Assembly: GCF_014647515.1 (NCBI RefSeq)
Contig: NZ_BMPI01000006.1
Span: 72,545-136,544 of the forward strand
Source: Dactylosporangium sucinum
Lineage (GTDB): Bacteria; Actinomycetota; Actinomycetes; Mycobacteriales; Micromonosporaceae
Direction of reading: 5' to 3'
DNA length: 64,000 bases
The position numbers and the translations under genes are program-made. Under the pieces are notes generated by a model. The model made no database searches, was not told the DNA's origin, and worked only from the letters and a program-made list of their open reading frames with translations. Below, in pieces: positions 31,592 through 39,120 of the stretch (within the stretch, counting starts at the first letter, position 1; every line of letters starts with the position of its first letter).

Positions 31592-32566
31592 ATGAACCTT
31601 CTCAGCCGCGCCGACCAGCTACGGGAAGACCGCACGCCGTTCGTTCTCGCGACCGTTGTCCGCGCTGAGCGCCCGACGAGCGCCAAGGCCGGTGACCGCG
31701 CCCTGGTGCTGCCCGACGGCACGATCGAGGGGTTCGTGGGCGGGACCTGCGCCGAGTCGACCGTCCGTCTCCAGGGGCTGCGGCTCCTGGAGACGGGCGA
31801 GTCGACCCTGCTGCGCATCACCCCCGACGACGCGCCCGCCGACGAGCGGCCGGGCGCCGAGGGCCTGCTGACCGTGGCCAACCCCTGCCTGTCCGGCGGC
31901 ACGCTCGAGATCTTCCTGGAGACGATGATTCCGGCGCCGCTCGTGTTCGTGTACGGCGAGGCGCCCGTCGCGCGGGCCATGGCCGACGTCGCCCGGGCGG
32001 TCGGCTGGGAGGGCTTCCGCGCGCCCGACGCCGAGGCCCCGATCCCGCTCGACGCGTCCGCCGTCGTCGTTGCCTCGCACGGCCGGGACGAGGTCGAGAT
32101 CCTCGCCGCCGCCGTCAGGGCCGGCATCCCGTACATCGCGCTCGTCGCCAGCCGCAAGCGCGCCGCCGCCGTGCTGGCGGAGCTCGGCGAGACGCTGCCG
32201 CTGACCGACGCCGACATCGCCCGCATCCACGCCCCGGCCGGCCTCGACATCGGCGCCCGCACCGCGCCCGAGATCGCGCTGTCGGTGCTCGCCGAGGTCA
32301 TCGCGAGCCGCCCCCGCCAGACCGCCCCTCCTCCGGCCGCGGACGAGGCGACGGTACCGCCGGCGCCGCGCCGCCTGCTGCCGCTGACCGAGCCCGTGCA
32401 GCCGCCGCGGCCGGCGGGCGTGACGATCGCCAAGGACCCCGTCTGCGACATGGACGTGGCCGTCGTGCCCGACGCGCTGCAGTACGAGCACGCCGGCACG
32501 AAGTACTACTTCTGCGGCTCCGGCTGCCGGCGCGCGTTCGCGGACAACCCGGCCCGGTATCTGTGA
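31592..32566 (+). CDS. XdhC/CoxF-like maturation protein fused to a YHS domain
   Basis: A 324-residue protein. The N-terminal XdhC_CoxI domain (about 10-75) has FVLATVVRAERPTSAKAGDR and FVGGTCAESTVR; a Rossmann-like XdhC_C region (about 115-220) has VFVYGEAPVARAMADVARAV. After a Pro-rich linker, the C-terminus (about 280-324) is a YHS metal-binding domain, KDPVCDMDV...YYFCGSGCRRAF. XdhC proteins insert or sulfurate the molybdenum cofactor. The YHS domain could carry copper, which the Mo-Cu site needs; that is my inference. It follows coxL after 102 bp and overlaps coxD by one base. Confidence 0.9.
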   Translation: MNLLSRADQLREDRTPFVLATVVRAERPTSAKAGDRALVLPDGTIEGFVGGTCAESTVRLQGLRLLETGESTLLRITPDDAPADERPGAEGLLTVANPCLSGGTLEIFLETMIPAPLVFVYGEAPVARAMADVARAVGWEGFRAPDAEAPIPLDASAVVVASHGRDEVEILAAAVRAGIPYIALVASRKRAAAVLAELGETLPLTDADIARIHAPAGLDIGARTAPEIALSVLAEVIASRPRQTAPPPAADEATVPPAPRRLLPLTEPVQPPRPAGVTIAKDPVCDMDVAVVPDALQYEHAGTKYYFCGSGCRRAFADNPARYL

Positions 32567-33429
32567 TGGAGTCGATCGACGAACTCGTCGACAGCCTGGC
32601 CGCACAGGGGTATCTCGCCGATCCGGGGCTCGCGACCGCGCTGTTCCTGGCGGTACACCTGAAGCAGCCGATCCTGCTGGAGGGAGAGCCCGGCGTCGGC
32701 AAGACCGCCGCGGCGGCCGCGCTCGCGGGAGCCCTCGACACGCCGCTCATCCGCCTGCAGTGCTACGAGGGGCTGAGCGCGGCCGAGGCGCTGTACGAGT
32801 GGAACTACCCCCGCCAGCTGCTCGGCATCCGGCTCGCCGAGGCGCGCGGCGAGGTTCCCCGCGAGGCGGATCTGTTCACGCCCGACTACCTGCTGCGCCG
32901 CCCGCTGCTCGCGGCGATCGAGCACCCCGGCCCCCGTCCGGCGGTGCTGCTGATCGACGAGGTCGACCGGGCCGACGACGAGTTCGAGGCGTTCCTGTTC
33001 GAGCTGCTGGCCGAGGGCTCGGTGACCATCCCCGAGCTGGGCACCCGCACCGCCGTCGTCCCGCCGGTCGTGGTGCTGACCTCCAACCGCACCCGCGACC
33101 TCCACGACGCTCTCCTGCGGCGCTGCCTGTACCACTGGATCGGCTATCCGGAGGCCTCGCGCGTCGCCGCCATCATCCGGCAGCGGGTGCCCGGCGCCGA
33201 CCAGCTCCTCGCCGCCCAGGTCGCCGGCACCGTGGCCCGCCTGCGCGGGCTCGACCTGGCCAAGCCGCCCGGCGTCGCCGAGGCGATCAGCTGGGCCAAC
33301 GCGCTGCGCCTGCTCGGCCTGCCGCTCGACGACAAGTCGGCCGACCTGACGCTCGGCGCCGCCCTGAAGTACCGGGAGGACGAGGAGGTGGCCCGCCGGA
33401 CGGGGTTGGCGGATCTCGTTGCGGGGTGA
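32566..33429 (+). CDS. coxD: MoxR-type AAA+ ATPase, CoxD
   Basis: A 287-residue AAA+ chaperone. Walker A is GEPGVGKTAAA, Walker B is AVLLIDEVDRADDEFE, sensor 1 is VVLTSNRTRDLHDALLRRC. The MoxR family pairs with a VWA protein, encoded next (coxE). In Oligotropha carboxidovorans CoxD is known to help build the [CuSMoO2] centre. ATG 32566 in a TGATG overlap is chosen; the GTG one codon earlier is possible. The gene overlaps coxE by 11 nt. Confidence 0.93.
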   Translation: MESIDELVDSLAAQGYLADPGLATALFLAVHLKQPILLEGEPGVGKTAAAAALAGALDTPLIRLQCYEGLSAAEALYEWNYPRQLLGIRLAEARGEVPREADLFTPDYLLRRPLLAAIEHPGPRPAVLLIDEVDRADDEFEAFLFELLAEGSVTIPELGTRTAVVPPVVVLTSNRTRDLHDALLRRCLYHWIGYPEASRVAAIIRQRVPGADQLLAAQVAGTVARLRGLDLAKPPGVAEAISWANALRLLGLPLDDKSADLTLGAALKYREDEEVARRTGLADLVAG

Positions 33430-34567
33430 CCTGGCCGCCCTGGTCGCGGGCTTCGGCGAGGCGCTGCACGACGCCGGCCTGCCGGTCGGCCCCGACCGGG
33501 GCGAGCGGTTCGCGCGCGCGGTCACGCTGCTGGGTCCCCGGTCGACGGACGAGCTGCATCGGATCGCCCGCGCGACGCTCACCTGCCGGCCGGAGCAGTT
33601 CGAGGTCCTCGACCGGGTCTTCGACGCGATCTTCCGCGGGTACGTCGACCCGGCCGAAGGGCGCGGCGACCCCAACGCGCCGGGGATGACCGGCGAGTCG
33701 ACCACGCAGTCCGGCGGCGGAACCCCGAGCGTGTCCGACCGGCCCTCCACACCGGAACGCGAGGTGGAGGCCCCGGTGTCCACCGTGGGCAGCGCGGCCG
33801 AGCGGCTCGCTTCGCGCGACTTCGCCACGCTGAGCGCCGATGAGCTGGCGCGGCTCGCCGACCTCATGCGCCGGCTGGCGGTCGCCACCCCGCCGCGGCG
33901 CTCCCGGCGCTCGCGGCGAACGCCGAGCGGCCGGGCCGTCGACCTGCGGGCCACGCTGCGCCGGGCCCGAACGACGGGCGGCCATCCGCTGCGGCTGCTG
34001 CGCCGCGAGCCGCGGACGAAGCCCCGGCGGCTGGTCGTCCTGTGCGACATCTCGGGCTCCATGGAGCCCTACGCGCGGGCGATGTTGCAGCTCCTGTACT
34101 GCGCCGCCGGCACCTCCCGCGCCGAGGTGTTCACGTTCGCCACGCGGCTCACCCGGCTGACCCGGGTGCTGGCCCGCACCCGGCCGGCGGTCGCCTTGGA
34201 ACGCGCCGGTCGGGCCGCGCCGGACTGGTCCGGCGGCACCCGCATCGGGGCCGCGCTCAAGCGTTTCACCGACGACTACGGGCGGCGCGGCCTGGCCCGC
34301 GGCGCCGTCGTGCTGATCGTCTCCGACGGCTGGGAGACCGGCGACCCCGCCCAGGTCGGGCGGGAGATGGCCCGGCTCGCCCGGCTGGCGCACCGCATCG
34401 TCTGGGTCAACCCCCGGACCCAGAGCCCGCGCTACCAACCGCTGGTCGGCGGGATGGCCGCCGCGTGGCCGTACTGCGACGCCGTGGTCAGCGGGCACTC
34501 GCTGGCCGCGGTCCAACCCCTCCTCGACGCTCTACAAGGGAGTACCCCTCATGCTGCTCACCAATGA
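33419..34567 (+). CDS. coxE: VWA-domain protein, CoxE
   Basis: A 382-residue protein. A helical N-terminal region (about 1-75) is followed by a disordered Ser/Thr/Glu stretch (about 85-125), a basic RRSRRSRRTPSGR patch, and a von Willebrand A domain with the MIDAS motif DISGSM and later VSDGWETGD. CoxE partners CoxD in maturing the CO dehydrogenase active site. It begins with TTG 33419, 11 nt inside coxD, and overlaps coxG by 17 nt. The tight overlaps argue for one translation unit. Confidence 0.92.
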   Translation: MRGDLAALVAGFGEALHDAGLPVGPDRGERFARAVTLLGPRSTDELHRIARATLTCRPEQFEVLDRVFDAIFRGYVDPAEGRGDPNAPGMTGESTTQSGGGTPSVSDRPSTPEREVEAPVSTVGSAAERLASRDFATLSADELARLADLMRRLAVATPPRRSRRSRRTPSGRAVDLRATLRRARTTGGHPLRLLRREPRTKPRRLVVLCDISGSMEPYARAMLQLLYCAAGTSRAEVFTFATRLTRLTRVLARTRPAVALERAGRAAPDWSGGTRIGAALKRFTDDYGRRGLARGAVVLIVSDGWETGDPAQVGREMARLARLAHRIVWVNPRTQSPRYQPLVGGMAAAWPYCDAVVSGHSLAAVQPLLDALQGSTPHAAHQ

Positions 34568-35321
34568 GTTCGTCGTGCCCCGCCCGATCGACGAGACCTG
34601 GGCGGTCCTGACCGACATCGAACGGATCGCGCCCTGCATGCCGGGCGCCCAGCTGACCGAGGTCCGCGGCGACGAGTACCACGGCAAGGTCAAGGTCAAG
34701 GTCGGCCCGATGACGGCCGCGTTCTCCGGCACCGCCGTCTTCAAGGAGCAGGACGCGGCGGCCCACCGGGCCGTGATCGAGGCCAAGGGCCGCGACGCGA
34801 GCGGCAAGGGCCGCGCGTCGGCGCTCGTCACGGCGATGCTCGTCGACGAGGGTGCGGCCACGCGGGTCCAGGTGGAGACGGACCTGAGCATCGCCGGGCC
34901 GCTGGCGCAGATGGGGCGCAGCACGATCGGCGACATCAGCACGCGGCTGCTGACCCAGTTCGTGGAGAACCTGGAGAAGTCGATGGCCGACGCTCCGGCA
35001 TCGACGTCGGTCGCCACTCCGGCATCGACCGCCACGGACGCCGTGGCACCGCCAGCCGAATCGGCCACCATCGACGCCGAGACGGTCGCCGAGGTGCTTC
35101 CCGCACCCACCGCCCCTGACGCGGCCGGCGCGACCACGGCCGCCGCCGAGCAGGCCGCCGCGGCGGCGACCGAGGCTCCGGCGGTCCGCAAGATCGAGGG
35201 CCCCGAGGCCGAGGCCGTCGACCTGACGAAGGTCGCCGGCACCGGCACCCTGATCAAGATCGCCGTCCCGGTGGTGGTCCTGATCGCCGTCGTGGTCGCC
35301 CTGGCGATCTGGCTCGCCTAA
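34551..35321 (+). CDS. coxG: CoxG-like SRPBCC protein with C-terminal membrane anchor
   Basis: A 256-residue protein. Residues 1-145 are a CoxG/SRPBCC domain (FVVPRPIDETWAVLTDIERI, GKVKVKVGPMTAAFSG, GRSTIGDISTRLLTQF). An Ala/Thr/Pro-rich linker (about 148-205) leads to one C-terminal transmembrane helix (about 232-254). CoxG is thought to recruit CO dehydrogenase to the cytoplasmic membrane, where electrons enter respiration; the tail anchor fits that role. It ends the operon, followed by a strong palindrome. Confidence 0.92.
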   Translation: MLLTNEFVVPRPIDETWAVLTDIERIAPCMPGAQLTEVRGDEYHGKVKVKVGPMTAAFSGTAVFKEQDAAAHRAVIEAKGRDASGKGRASALVTAMLVDEGAATRVQVETDLSIAGPLAQMGRSTIGDISTRLLTQFVENLEKSMADAPASTSVATPASTATDAVAPPAESATIDAETVAEVLPAPTAPDAAGATTAAAEQAAAAATEAPAVRKIEGPEAEAVDLTKVAGTGTLIKIAVPVVVLIAVVVALAIWLA

Positions 35322-35331
35322 CCCCTGCGTT

Positions 35332-35401
35332 GATCTTGCAGTTGTGGTGCCGCAACACTCCCAGAATGCCCGGGTTTGGGAGGCACCACAACTGCAAGAT
35401 C
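35332..35401. repeat. Large palindrome C (GATCTTGC family) between convergent genes
   Basis: Perfect 20-bp arms (35332-35351 and 35382-35401), core GATCTTGCAGTTGTGGTGCC, enclose a second stem CTCCCA (35358-35363) / TGGGAG (35377-35382). It lies between the stops of coxG and the GH9 gene and could end transcription from both sides. The sequence is related to the repeat at 1082-1098. Confidence 0.9.
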
Positions 35402-35477
35402 GCGGGGGTCAGCCGCAGGCGCGGGGGTCAGCCGCAGGCGCGGGGGTCAGCCGCAGGCGCGGGGGTCAGCCGCAGGA
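35402..35477 (-). repeat. Four 19-bp tandem repeats spanning the GH9 stop codon
   Basis: Unit GCGGGGGTCAGCCGCAGGC is repeated from 35402, with three perfect copies and a fourth (35459-35477) that contains the last codons and stop of the cellulase. On the coding strand each unit reproduces TGCGGCTGA, that is Cys-Gly-stop. Confidence 0.92.
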
Positions 35478-38009
35478 GAAGTGGGCCGGAGCCGGGTTCG
35501 GGCCCCAGTCGACGCGGCCGACCAGGAGGATTGTCGTCGACTCGCCCGGGCGCAGCCGGGACTGCCACGGCGTGACCTCCACGGACGCCGCCGTCTGGCG
35601 GGCCGTGCCGTTGACGGCCAGGTCCACCTTCTGCGTGCCGGTGTACGCGAAGCGTAGCTTCCAGTCGTTCAGCGTGCGACCGCTCGTGTTGCGGATCGTC
35701 GCCTGCGCAATGAACGCGCCGCCGAAGTCGAACACCTTGCTGTACGACACCGAGCAGACCGGCGCCGGGGCCGGGCCGCCCTCGCCCTGGTCGGCCAGGA
35801 ACGAGGCCACCCAGGACAGGGTCGAGTTCCAGTTGATGGTGATCTCGTTGGTCGACCACGACTCGATGTCGTCGACGTAGCAGAACTGCGGCGCGCAGCC
35901 CGCGAGCAGCTTCGCCGCCACCGGGTCCTGGATCGACGAGTTCGGGCCGCCGGCGAGCGAGCCGGAGGGCGGGTTCGGCAGCGCCGGGTTGAGCTGGTGC
36001 GCGTACATCCGCGAGTGCTGGTTCTTCGATGCCCGCTCGCCGTAGCCGGTGATGTACGACTGGTTGAGCGCGTTGCGGCCCAGCAGGTAGTCCATGCCGC
36101 CGGCCACGCCGTCGCGGAACTGCGCCGCGCCGCTGATGTCGTACGCGGTCGCGACCACCACGAGGTTGTTCAGCACCAGGTTGTTGGAGCCCCAGTCGAA
36201 CTTGCCGCCGATTGGCGCGTAGGTGATGCCGTAGGGGCTGGCCTGCAGCGTGGCCAGGTACTTCTGGGCGCCGTCGACGACCGACTTGCGCACCCGGTCG
36301 CGGTCGGGCAGTCCACTGGGGACGGTGGCCAGGTCGAGCCGGCCGGCCGTCGCGGTGAACTTCCAGTCGAACGCCTCCGGCCGGAACAGGTCGGCGGTGT
36401 GCCACGGCGACGCGACGACCGCGTCCCGGTAGGCCTTCTCACCGGTACTGAGGTAGAGCTCGGCCGCCGCCCAGTAGAACTCGTCGGTCACGTCGGTGTC
36501 GTCGTACGCGCCGCCGCCGATGCCGTCGGACGCCGGGGCGTAGATCGCCGGGTTGGCCACCGCCGCCGCGTACGCGGTGCGGGCCGCGGCCAGCAGCTTC
36601 GCCGCGAACGCCTTGTCGTAGGGCTGGAACAGCCGGGCGCCCTGCGCGGCGGTCGCCGCCAGGTTGAGCGTCGCCGCCGTCGACGGCGGGTGCAGCTCGC
36701 GCGGCTGCGGGTCGGCCGCCGGGTCGAGCGGCAGGCCGGTCCAGGCCTGGTCGTGGACCTTGTGGTGGACCATGCCGGCCAGCGGCTTGCTCGCCGGGAC
36801 CTGCATGCGCAGCATGAACTCCAGCTCCCAGCGCGCCTCGTCGAGCACGTCGGGCACCTTGTTGCCGTGCTCGGGGATGCGCAGCGAGCCGTCGGCGAGC
36901 TTGTCGGCGCGGCTCGCGGCCAGCTTGGTCCGCTCGAACGTGCTCATGAGCTGGTAGACCGAGATGCCGCCGTTGACGACGTACTTGCCGTGGTCGCCGG
37001 CGTCGTACCAGCCGCCGCGCACGTCGAGCCGGTAGTCGCAGACCCCCGGCTGGCAGGGCACGTCGGTGTCGCCCTGGTTGGGCGCGACGCCCACGTGGCC
37101 GGCCTTGCGGGCGTAGCCGGGCGCGATGCTGTCGAGGATCTCGATGCCGCTGCGCTGGGTGTAGTAGAACGACAGCGCGTCCACGCGGAGCTTCTCGTAG
37201 GCGGCGTTGACGCCCACGTCGAAGGGCACGCTGGTCTCGCCGTCGGCGGAGAGGGTCAGGCCGGTTCCGGCGGTGCGGTAGCCGGAGAAGTCCACCGTGT
37301 GGACGTTCTGGCCGGAGGTCGGGTCGACGCCCCGGGGGGTCGTCGCGCCGCTGGCGACCACCGTGCCGGCCGCGTTGCGCAGCTGCCAGGGCAGCGCGGT
37401 CGTCGCCTCGGTCACGACGGTGGCCTGCTTGGGGCCGTTGGTGAGGTAGCCGACCTGGTTGACCCGCACGCGGGGGCCGGTGTCGGGGACATACACGGGT
37501 GGCGGGGCACCTCCCTGGAGCGAGACGTTGTCGAGGCACAGGGTCCAGGCGGTGGCGCTGCCCCCGACCTGGAAGGCGACCTGGCCGGCGGTGGTGTCGG
37601 CGGCGGCCGTGAACGTGTAGCTGAACTCCTGCGGCTGCGCCGTCAGCGCCGGCAGGGCCGACAGCTCCTGCGTGTAGGGCGGGTCGGCGAGCTGGACGTT
37701 AGCCCGCACCGTCACCGGAACCGTGGCACTGGCCTCGAATGCGAGCCGGTAGGACTCGCCTGCCTGCAGGTTGATGCCGTTCTGCCCGATGATGGCGTCC
37801 CACGGGTTGGTGGTGCCGGCCGGGATCGTGGCGCACAGGCGCCCGTTCACGACGCTCGCCGGCGCGTTGCCGGTCCACCACCACGGATCGGTGCCGCTGT
37901 CGAAGGTTCCGTTGACGATCTGTTCTGCCGGATCGGCGTATGCGGCGGAGGCGGTCAACGGAACGACCAGTATCACCGCCGCGCTAGCGAATAACAGAGA
38001 ACGCTGCAC
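35466..38009 (-). CDS. Secreted GH9 endoglucanase (CBM4-Ig-GH9-CBM2)
   Basis: An 847-residue modular cellulase. Signal peptide about 1-27; CBM4/9 module about 30-165 ([18 protein letters not shown]); N-terminal Ig-like domain about 172-265; GH9 catalytic domain about 270-730 with [16 protein letters not shown] (catalytic Asp), [11 protein letters not shown], and the acid signature [20 protein letters not shown]; then a C-terminal CBM2-like module about 740-847 between two cysteines. It hydrolyses beta-1,4-glucan outside the cell. GTG 38009 is chosen because AAGGGG lies 5 nt upstream. A perfect CebR-type box lies 27 bp before the start, so cellobiose induction is likely. Confidence 0.95.
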   Translation of the reverse strand: MQRSLLFASAAVILVVPLTASAAYADPAEQIVNGTFDSGTDPWWWTGNAPASVVNGRLCATIPAGTTNPWDAIIGQNGINLQAGESYRLAFEASATVPVTVRANVQLADPPYTQELSALPALTAQPQEFSYTFTAAADTTAGQVAFQVGGSATAWTLCLDNVSLQGGAPPPVYVPDTGPRVRVNQVGYLTNGPKQATVVTEATTALPWQLRNAAGTVVASGATTPRGVDPTSGQNVHTVDFSGYRTAGTGLTLSADGETSVPFDVGVNAAYEKLRVDALSFYYTQRSGIEILDSIAPGYARKAGHVGVAPNQGDTDVPCQPGVCDYRLDVRGGWYDAGDHGKYVVNGGISVYQLMSTFERTKLAASRADKLADGSLRIPEHGNKVPDVLDEARWELEFMLRMQVPASKPLAGMVHHKVHDQAWTGLPLDPAADPQPRELHPPSTAATLNLAATAAQGARLFQPYDKAFAAKLLAAARTAYAAAVANPAIYAPASDGIGGGAYDDTDVTDEFYWAAAELYLSTGEKAYRDAVVASPWHTADLFRPEAFDWKFTATAGRLDLATVPSGLPDRDRVRKSVVDGAQKYLATLQASPYGITYAPIGGKFDWGSNNLVLNNLVVVATAYDISGAAQFRDGVAGGMDYLLGRNALNQSYITGYGERASKNQHSRMYAHQLNPALPNPPSGSLAGGPNSSIQDPVAAKLLAGCAPQFCYVDDIESWSTNEITINWNSTLSWVASFLADQGEGGPAPAPVCSVSYSKVFDFGGAFIAQATIRNTSGRTLNDWKLRFAYTGTQKVDLAVNGTARQTAASVEVTPWQSRLRPGESTTILLVGRVDWGPNPAPAHFSCG

Positions 38010-38035
38010 AGACACCCCTTGTGGCGGAAGGGAAT

Positions 38036-38049
38036 TGGGAGCGCTCCCA
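38036..38049. promoter_or_regulatory. CebR-type operator
   Basis: TGGGAGCGCTCCCA is a perfect 14-bp palindrome identical to the consensus bound by the cellobiose-responsive LacI-family repressor CebR in Streptomyces. It lies between the GH9 start and the next minus-strand gene. No cebR gene is certain in this window. Confidence 0.88.
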
Positions 38050-38077
38050 CTGTGTCGCAGCACACACTGCGTGTCAA

Positions 38078-38560
38078 CTACCGCTTCAAGATCGGCACGA
38101 GGTACCAGATCGCGACAAAGGCGACGGCGAGTGCGATCGCGGCGGCGATCGCCCACGACATTCCCACCACGACCTCGAAGATCAGGAACACCGCGCCGAC
38201 GATCGACAGCCAGAGAAACACCAGGCCAACCCCGGCCAGGTTGCTGGAGACGCCGACGAGCTCCTTCTTCCGCCCGCGCCGGAAGAGGATGCGGTGGTGG
38301 CTCACGGGGGCGATGAGACAGACCGTGGCGGCGACGGTGCACAGCAGCGTGGCGATGTACGTTGCACGCTGGGCGTCGGTGATCGTGACGAACCGCTGGT
38401 TGAACGGCAGGATCAGCAGGAACGCGAACAGGAACTGCACGCCGGTCTGCGCGACCCGCAGCTCCTGGAGCAGCTCGGCCCAGTTGCGGTCGAAGCGCTC
38501 GTCAGGGGTCTCGTCGCGATCGGCCGGGCGGGTGTGGGGTGTCTCGTCGCGATCGGCCAT
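38078..38560 (-). CDS. DUF6328-like four-helix membrane protein
   Basis: A 160-residue protein. A polar N-terminus with tandem DRDETP motifs (residues about 3-22) precedes an amphipathic [16 protein letters not shown] segment and four hydrophobic helices (about 38-55, 67-85, 105-130, 135-155). The [10 protein letters not shown] motif with following LPF is typical of DUF6328. No function is known. ATG 38560 has no Shine-Dalgarno and a TATTTG-like element 7 nt upstream, suggesting a leaderless mRNA. Confidence 0.8.
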   Translation of the reverse strand: MADRDETPHTRPADRDETPDERFDRNWAELLQELRVAQTGVQFLFAFLLILPFNQRFVTITDAQRATYIATLLCTVAATVCLIAPVSHHRILFRRGRKKELVGVSSNLAGVGLVFLWLSIVGAVFLIFEVVVGMSWAIAAAIALAVAFVAIWYLVPILKR

Positions 38561-38665
38561 GCGGGTGCAAATACCCAGCGGACCAACCGATCGAACCTGA
38601 CGATCGGCCGAGTCCCGGCATGTCGGGGCTGCGGAGCGTTGCGTGCCGGGCTTATGGTCGCGGGC

Positions 38666-38989
38666 GTGAGTGCGCCCTTCGATGAACTGACCGCCGGCCG
38701 CCGAGCCTGGATCGCCCGGGCCGGTCTCACCGAGCTCGCCACCACGGTCGGCCGCCCGGGCCACGCGGCGGTGGCCGCCCGCCCCGACCTGCTCGCGAGC
38801 CTGGACCAGCACGCGGCGGCCATCCGCGAGTCTCTGGGCGGGACGCTGCTCGACCCGGTGGCGCTGGCGGGCTACGCGGCGGCCATCCGCGACGCGGCCC
38901 GCGAGGCCGGCGACTCCCTCGACGACTGGTCGGCCCCGACGTGGCCGATGCTCCGCCTGCTGGCCGTCTGCACGCTGACCCACTGCTGA
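38666..38989 (+). CDS. DUF6401-like small protein, paralogue 1
   Basis: A 107-residue helical protein related to the one at 41466-41813. Both share the core [14 protein letters not shown]...PVALAGYAAAIRDAA and a C-terminal W-P-hydrophobic-RL-hydrophobic-A-hydrophobic-C block. This pattern matches DUF6401, a family found around natural-product genes in Micromonosporaceae; no activity is established. GTG 38666 is chosen because TATGGT lies 6-7 nt upstream, as expected for a leaderless start; ATG 38654 is an alternative. The stop codon sits inside an 11-bp direct repeat. Confidence 0.72.
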   Translation: MSAPFDELTAGRRAWIARAGLTELATTVGRPGHAAVAARPDLLASLDQHAAAIRESLGGTLLDPVALAGYAAAIRDAAREAGDSLDDWSAPTWPMLRLLAVCTLTHC

Positions 38990-39120
38990 CCCACTCCGGT
39001 TGCCGCGCCCCCCGCCCTCGCGGTCGGGGGCGCACCGGGTTGGCGCGCCCCCGGCCTCGCGGTCGGGGGCGGACCCGGTTGGCCGCGCCCCCGGCCTCGC
39101 GGTCAGGGGCGCGGCCGGTG
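38977..39120 (+). repeat. Stop-spanning duplication and about 40-bp hairpin repeats
   Basis: CTGACCCACTG is duplicated in tandem across the DUF6401 stop (38977-38997). From 39001 to 39120 three copies of a 38-40-bp unit follow, each with GCGCCCCC...CTCGCGGTC(G/A)GGGGCG, which folds as a hairpin. The array ends directly at the stop codon of the convergent phytase-like gene and may act as a bidirectional terminator. Confidence 0.8.

Noticed and set aside
35997..37994. Long open frame (665 codons) opposite the GH9 gene
   Set aside because: It lies wholly antisense to a well-supported cellulase; high GC makes long antisense frames common, and its translation is low-complexity Arg/Val/Gly-rich with no family motif.
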